NCBI RefSeq assembly: GCF_000708885.1
Contig: NZ_JEOE01000005.1
Location: 1-64,000 of the forward strand
DNA length: 64,000 nucleotides
Direction of reading: 5' to 3'
Source: Cellulomonas sp. HZM
GTDB taxonomy: Bacteria; Actinomycetota; Actinomycetes; Actinomycetales; Cellulomonadaceae
Shown: positions 61,345 through 64,000 of the stretch, one piece after another
Layout: every line of letters starts with the position of its first letter
Position numbering within the stretch: the first letter of the stretch is position 1
Translations under genes and position numbers: made by a program
The notes under the pieces: generated by a model
The model's database searches: none
What the model was told of the DNA's origin: nothing
Seen by the model: the letters and a program-made list of their open reading frames with translations, nothing else

Positions 61345-64000
61345 ATGAGGCCATCGCGCAGTCAGAAGCCCGTCCACGACCGCCCCCTCCACGACCAGCC
61401 CCTCGCCGGCGCACGGACCAGGACCCGGCGCGCCCGCCCGTCCCGGAGCGTGCTCGCGCACCGGCTGCGCGGAGCCGTCGTCGCCGTCGCGACCGCCGCG
61501 CTGGTGGTCCCCCTCGGCGTCACCCTCGCGACGAGCGCGTCCGCAGCCCCCGTCGACCTGGCGCTCGGCAAGCCCGTGACGGCCAGCAGCCAGAGCGACG
61601 TCTACGCGCCCGGCAACGTCACCGACGGAAGCACGGGCACGTACTGGGAGTCGCAGAACAACGCGTTCCCGCAGTGGGTGCAGATCGATCTCGGATCCGC
61701 GCAGACCGTCGAGTCGCTGGGCCTGAACCTGCCGCCCGGCTGGGGAGACCGCACCCAGACCGTCTTGGTCCAGGGCAGCGCGGACGGCTCGTCGTTCACG
61801 ACGCTCAAGGGTGCCGCCACCTACTCGTTCACGCAGTCGGCCTCGAACGCCGTCGAGATCGACACGACGGACGCGAGCGTGCGCTACGTCCGGCTCACGG
61901 TGACCACCAACTCCGGCTGGCCCGCGGCCCAGCTCTCCGAGGTGCGTGTGCTCGGCTCGACCGGCTCGGGCACCGGTGACCCGGGCGGCAGCAACCTCGC
62001 CCAGGGACGCCCGATCGTGGGCTCGTCGACCACGCAGGGCTACGTCGCCGCCAACGCGGTCGACGGCTCGCGCAGCTCGTACTGGGAGGCCGCCTCGGCC
62101 GCCAGCACCCTCGACGTCACGCTCGCCGCGCCGTCCGACCTCACCGCCGTGAACGTGCTGCTCAACCCGGACGCCGCCTGGGGCGCCCGTACGCAGACGT
62201 TCGCCGTTCTCGGCCGCACGGGCTCGAGCGGGTCCTGGACGACGATCAAGCCGTCCGCGACGTACGCGTTCGCACCCAGCAGCGGCAACCAGGTCGCGGT
62301 CCCCGTGACCGCGGCCGCCTCCGAGGTCCGGCTCCAGTTCTCCGGCAACACCGGTGCGACCGGCGCCCAGGTCGCGGAGCTGCAGGTGATCGGCACGCCG
62401 TCGAGCACGCCGACGGCCCCCGACCTGCAGGTCAGCCTCCTGGCGACCTCTCCCTCGGCACCGACCACCACGACCCCGGTGACCCTGTCCGCCAACGTCC
62501 GCAACGCCGGGACCGGCGCAGCCACGGCGACGACCGTCGTGCTCACCGTGGACGGCACGACGGCGGCGACCGTCGCCGTCCCAGCCCTCGCCGCCGGCGC
62601 CTCGACGACCGTCACCGCCGTCGTCGGCACGCGCGCCGCCGGGACGCACGCGGTCGTCGCCACGGTCGACCCCGCCGGGGCCGTCACCGAGTCCGACGAG
62701 TCCAACAACACCGCGACCGGCTCGTTCACCGTCAGCCCGGACGGTGTGCCGGTCAAGGCCGACCTCGTCGTGCAGGGCCTGACCACCATGCCCGCCTCGC
62801 CGACGACGGCCGATGTCATCACTCTCGGCGCCACCGTCCGCAACCAGGGCACCGGCGCCTCGGCGGCCACCACCGTGGCGTTCGCCGTCGCGGGGCAGCA
62901 GGTCGGGACCGCGACCGTCCCGGCGCTCGCGGTCGGTGCGTCGTCCGGCGTCACCCTGACGCTCGGAACTCGCGCCGCGGGCACCTACACGCTGGGCGCG
63001 ACCGTCGACCCGACGAACGTCGTCGCCGAGTCCGACGAGGGCAACAACTCCGCCACCGGCAGCGTCACCGTCACCGCCGGCCCCACCGGAGGCGACCCGG
63101 TCGACCTCACCACCCACCGTCCCGCCACGGCGTCCTCGTCGGTCGGGTCGCTCGACGCCGCCAAGGCCACCGACGGTGACACCGCCACCTACTGGGAGGG
63201 CGGCAGCGGCGCCTACCCCGGGACCCTCGCGGTGACCCTCGCGTCGGTGTCCACGCTGCAGCAGGTGACCGTCAAGCTCCCGCCGAGCGACGCCTGGGGG
63301 CCGCGCACCCAGACCTTCTCGGTCGAGGCCCGCACCGGGACCGGCTCGTGGACGACGATCGCCGCGTCCAAGGCGTACGCGTTCACCAACGCGACCGCGT
63401 CGAACTCCGTCACCTTCCCGGTGACCGGCTCCGGCAACGAGGTGCGCCTGTCGTTCACGGGCAACACCGGCGCAGGCAACGGGCAGGTCGCCGAGCTCGT
63501 CGTCGTCGGCGTCCCGGCACCCAACCCCGACCTGGTCGTCACGAGCGTGGCGACGACGCCGACGGCACCGACGGCCGCCGACGCGGTCACCGCGACGGTC
63601 GTCGTCAGGAACACCGGCAACCTCGCCGCCTCGGCAACCACGGTCGACGTGCTGATCGACGGCGCCGCGACGGCCAGCGCAGCCGTCCCGGCGCTCGCGG
63701 CCGGCGCCTCGGCCACCGTGACCGCGTCGCTCGGCAAGCTCGCCTCCGGCTCGTACACGCTCGGGGCGAAGGTCGACCCGGCCGGCACGGTCGTCGAGAA
63801 GGACGAGACCAACAACGTCCTGACCAGCACCGCGGCGCTCGTCGTCACGGACGCCCCCGGCCCCGACCTGCAGGTCATCGACCTCACCACCAGCCCGGCG
63901 AACCCGGCGGTCGGCGCGGCGGTCTCGTTCACCGTGCAGGTGAAGAACCGTGGGACGACGGCGGTCGCCGCCGGGACCGTCACCCGCGTCACGATCGGCT
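61345..64000 (+). CDS. secreted discoidin (F5/8 type C) and CARDB multi-domain protein, 3' end beyond window
   Basis: Open through the right edge (885 codons seen). A long basic N terminus precedes a signal helix ending S-A-S-A-A-P around residue 67. Modules in order: discoidin 1 (about 71-206), discoidin 2 (217-350), CARDB 1 (358-464), CARDB 2 (471-578), discoidin 3 (587-722), CARDB 3 (725-835), CARDB 4 (from 840). Discoidin modules share N-V-T-D-G-S-T-G-T-Y-W-E and W-G-x-R-T-Q-T motifs; CARDB modules share E-S-D-E-S-N-N. This architecture is typical of extracellular polysaccharide-acting proteins of cellulolytic actinobacteria; any catalytic domain must lie downstream. ATG at 61345. Confidence 0.88.
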   Translation, partial: MRPSRSQKPVHDRPLHDQPLAGARTRTRRARPSRSVLAHRLRGAVVAVATAALVVPLGVTLATSASAAPVDLALGKPVTASSQSDVYAPGNVTDGSTGTYWESQNNAFPQWVQIDLGSAQTVESLGLNLPPGWGDRTQTVLVQGSADGSSFTTLKGAATYSFTQSASNAVEIDTTDASVRYVRLTVTTNSGWPAAQLSEVRVLGSTGSGTGDPGGSNLAQGRPIVGSSTTQGYVAANAVDGSRSSYWEAASAASTLDVTLAAPSDLTAVNVLLNPDAAWGARTQTFAVLGRTGSSGSWTTIKPSATYAFAPSSGNQVAVPVTAAASEVRLQFSGNTGATGAQVAELQVIGTPSSTPTAPDLQVSLLATSPSAPTTTTPVTLSANVRNAGTGAATATTVVLTVDGTTAATVAVPALAAGASTTVTAVVGTRAAGTHAVVATVDPAGAVTESDESNNTATGSFTVSPDGVPVKADLVVQGLTTMPASPTTADVITLGATVRNQGTGASAATTVAFAVAGQQVGTATVPALAVGASSGVTLTLGTRAAGTYTLGATVDPTNVVAESDEGNNSATGSVTVTAGPTGGDPVDLTTHRPATASSSVGSLDAAKATDGDTATYWEGGSGAYPGTLAVTLASVSTLQQVTVKLPPSDAWGPRTQTFSVEARTGTGSWTTIAASKAYAFTNATASNSVTFPVTGSGNEVRLSFTGNTGAGNGQVAELVVVGVPAPNPDLVVTSVATTPTAPTAADAVTATVVVRNTGNLAASATTVDVLIDGAATASAAVPALAAGASATVTASLGKLASGSYTLGAKVDPAGTVVEKDETNNVLTSTAALVVTDAPGPDLQVIDLTTSPANPAVGAAVSFTVQVKNRGTTAVAAGTVTRVTIG

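Noticed and set aside
1-64000. CRISPR arrays, tRNA/rRNA genes, prophage or insertion sequences
   Set aside because: No spaced direct repeats, cloverleaf sequences, integrase/transposase genes or attachment-site duplications were seen; intergenic gaps are short and accounted for.

Overview
The window is about 73% G+C, uses GTG and TTG starts freely, and has many TANNNT -10 boxes placed about 7 nt before a start codon (leaderless genes). Gene content and order point to a high-GC actinobacterium, most likely a Cellulomonas-like member of the Micrococcales (inference). The left third matches the origin-proximal order known from mycobacteria: ino1 - padR - class A PBP (ponA) - rpsF - ssb - rpsR - rplI - dnaB, with cca nearby.

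Layout. 1-9.6 kb: edge of a divergent gene, tRNA CCA-adding enzyme, an MFS exporter, PadR/ino1, a bifunctional penicillin-binding protein and the rpsF-ssb-rpsR-rplI operon. 9.6-19 kb is an insertion relative to the mycobacterial order: a lipoprotein of carboxypeptidase-regulatory-like repeats, a complete branched-chain amino-acid ABC importer (livJ, hairpin, livHMGF), a small secreted protein with a possible pore-forming stem, and a MATE exporter. 19-23 kb: a cluster of DnaA-box-like sites, then dnaB carrying two inteins. 23.7-33.9 kb: a five-gene cassette DUF4132 - MoxR AAA+ - DUF5682 - vWA - SWIM, in the same order as E. coli yehI/L/M/P/Q. 34-36 kb: cupin and CPA1 antiporter. 36.2-42.2 kb: a tight five-gene operon on the minus strand (sbnA-like, sbnB-like, FAD protein, PLP lyase/transferase, BenE-like transporter) that should make 2,3-diaminopropionate and modify or export a product. 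42.3-46.3 kb: patatin, DUF2200, and a DrrAB-like exporter divergent from an unusual two-HTH regulator. 46.4-48.6 kb: a HelD-family RNA polymerase remodeller preceded by a palindrome matching the rifamycin-associated element, so probably helR. 48.6-64 kb: an LAXTG-type surface protein, small lipoproteins, PadR, ArsR and TetR modules with clear operators, an MMPL exporter with a coiled-coil insert, an AI-2E family permease, and the start of a large discoidin/CARDB secreted protein that runs off the edge.

Most notable points. (1) DnaB carries an Ala1 intein with the Trp/Cys/Thr triplet of class 3 inteins in the Walker A loop, plus a conventional class 1 intein resembling the mycobacterial DnaB intein. 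(2) The putative helR has its operator-like element. (3) The 2,3-diaminopropionate operon has no NRPS or siderophore synthetase beside it in this window. (4) The vWA-MoxR-SWIM cassette is of unknown function. (5) DnaA-box-like sites cluster directly upstream of dnaB. No tRNA, rRNA, CRISPR array, prophage or insertion sequence was seen.
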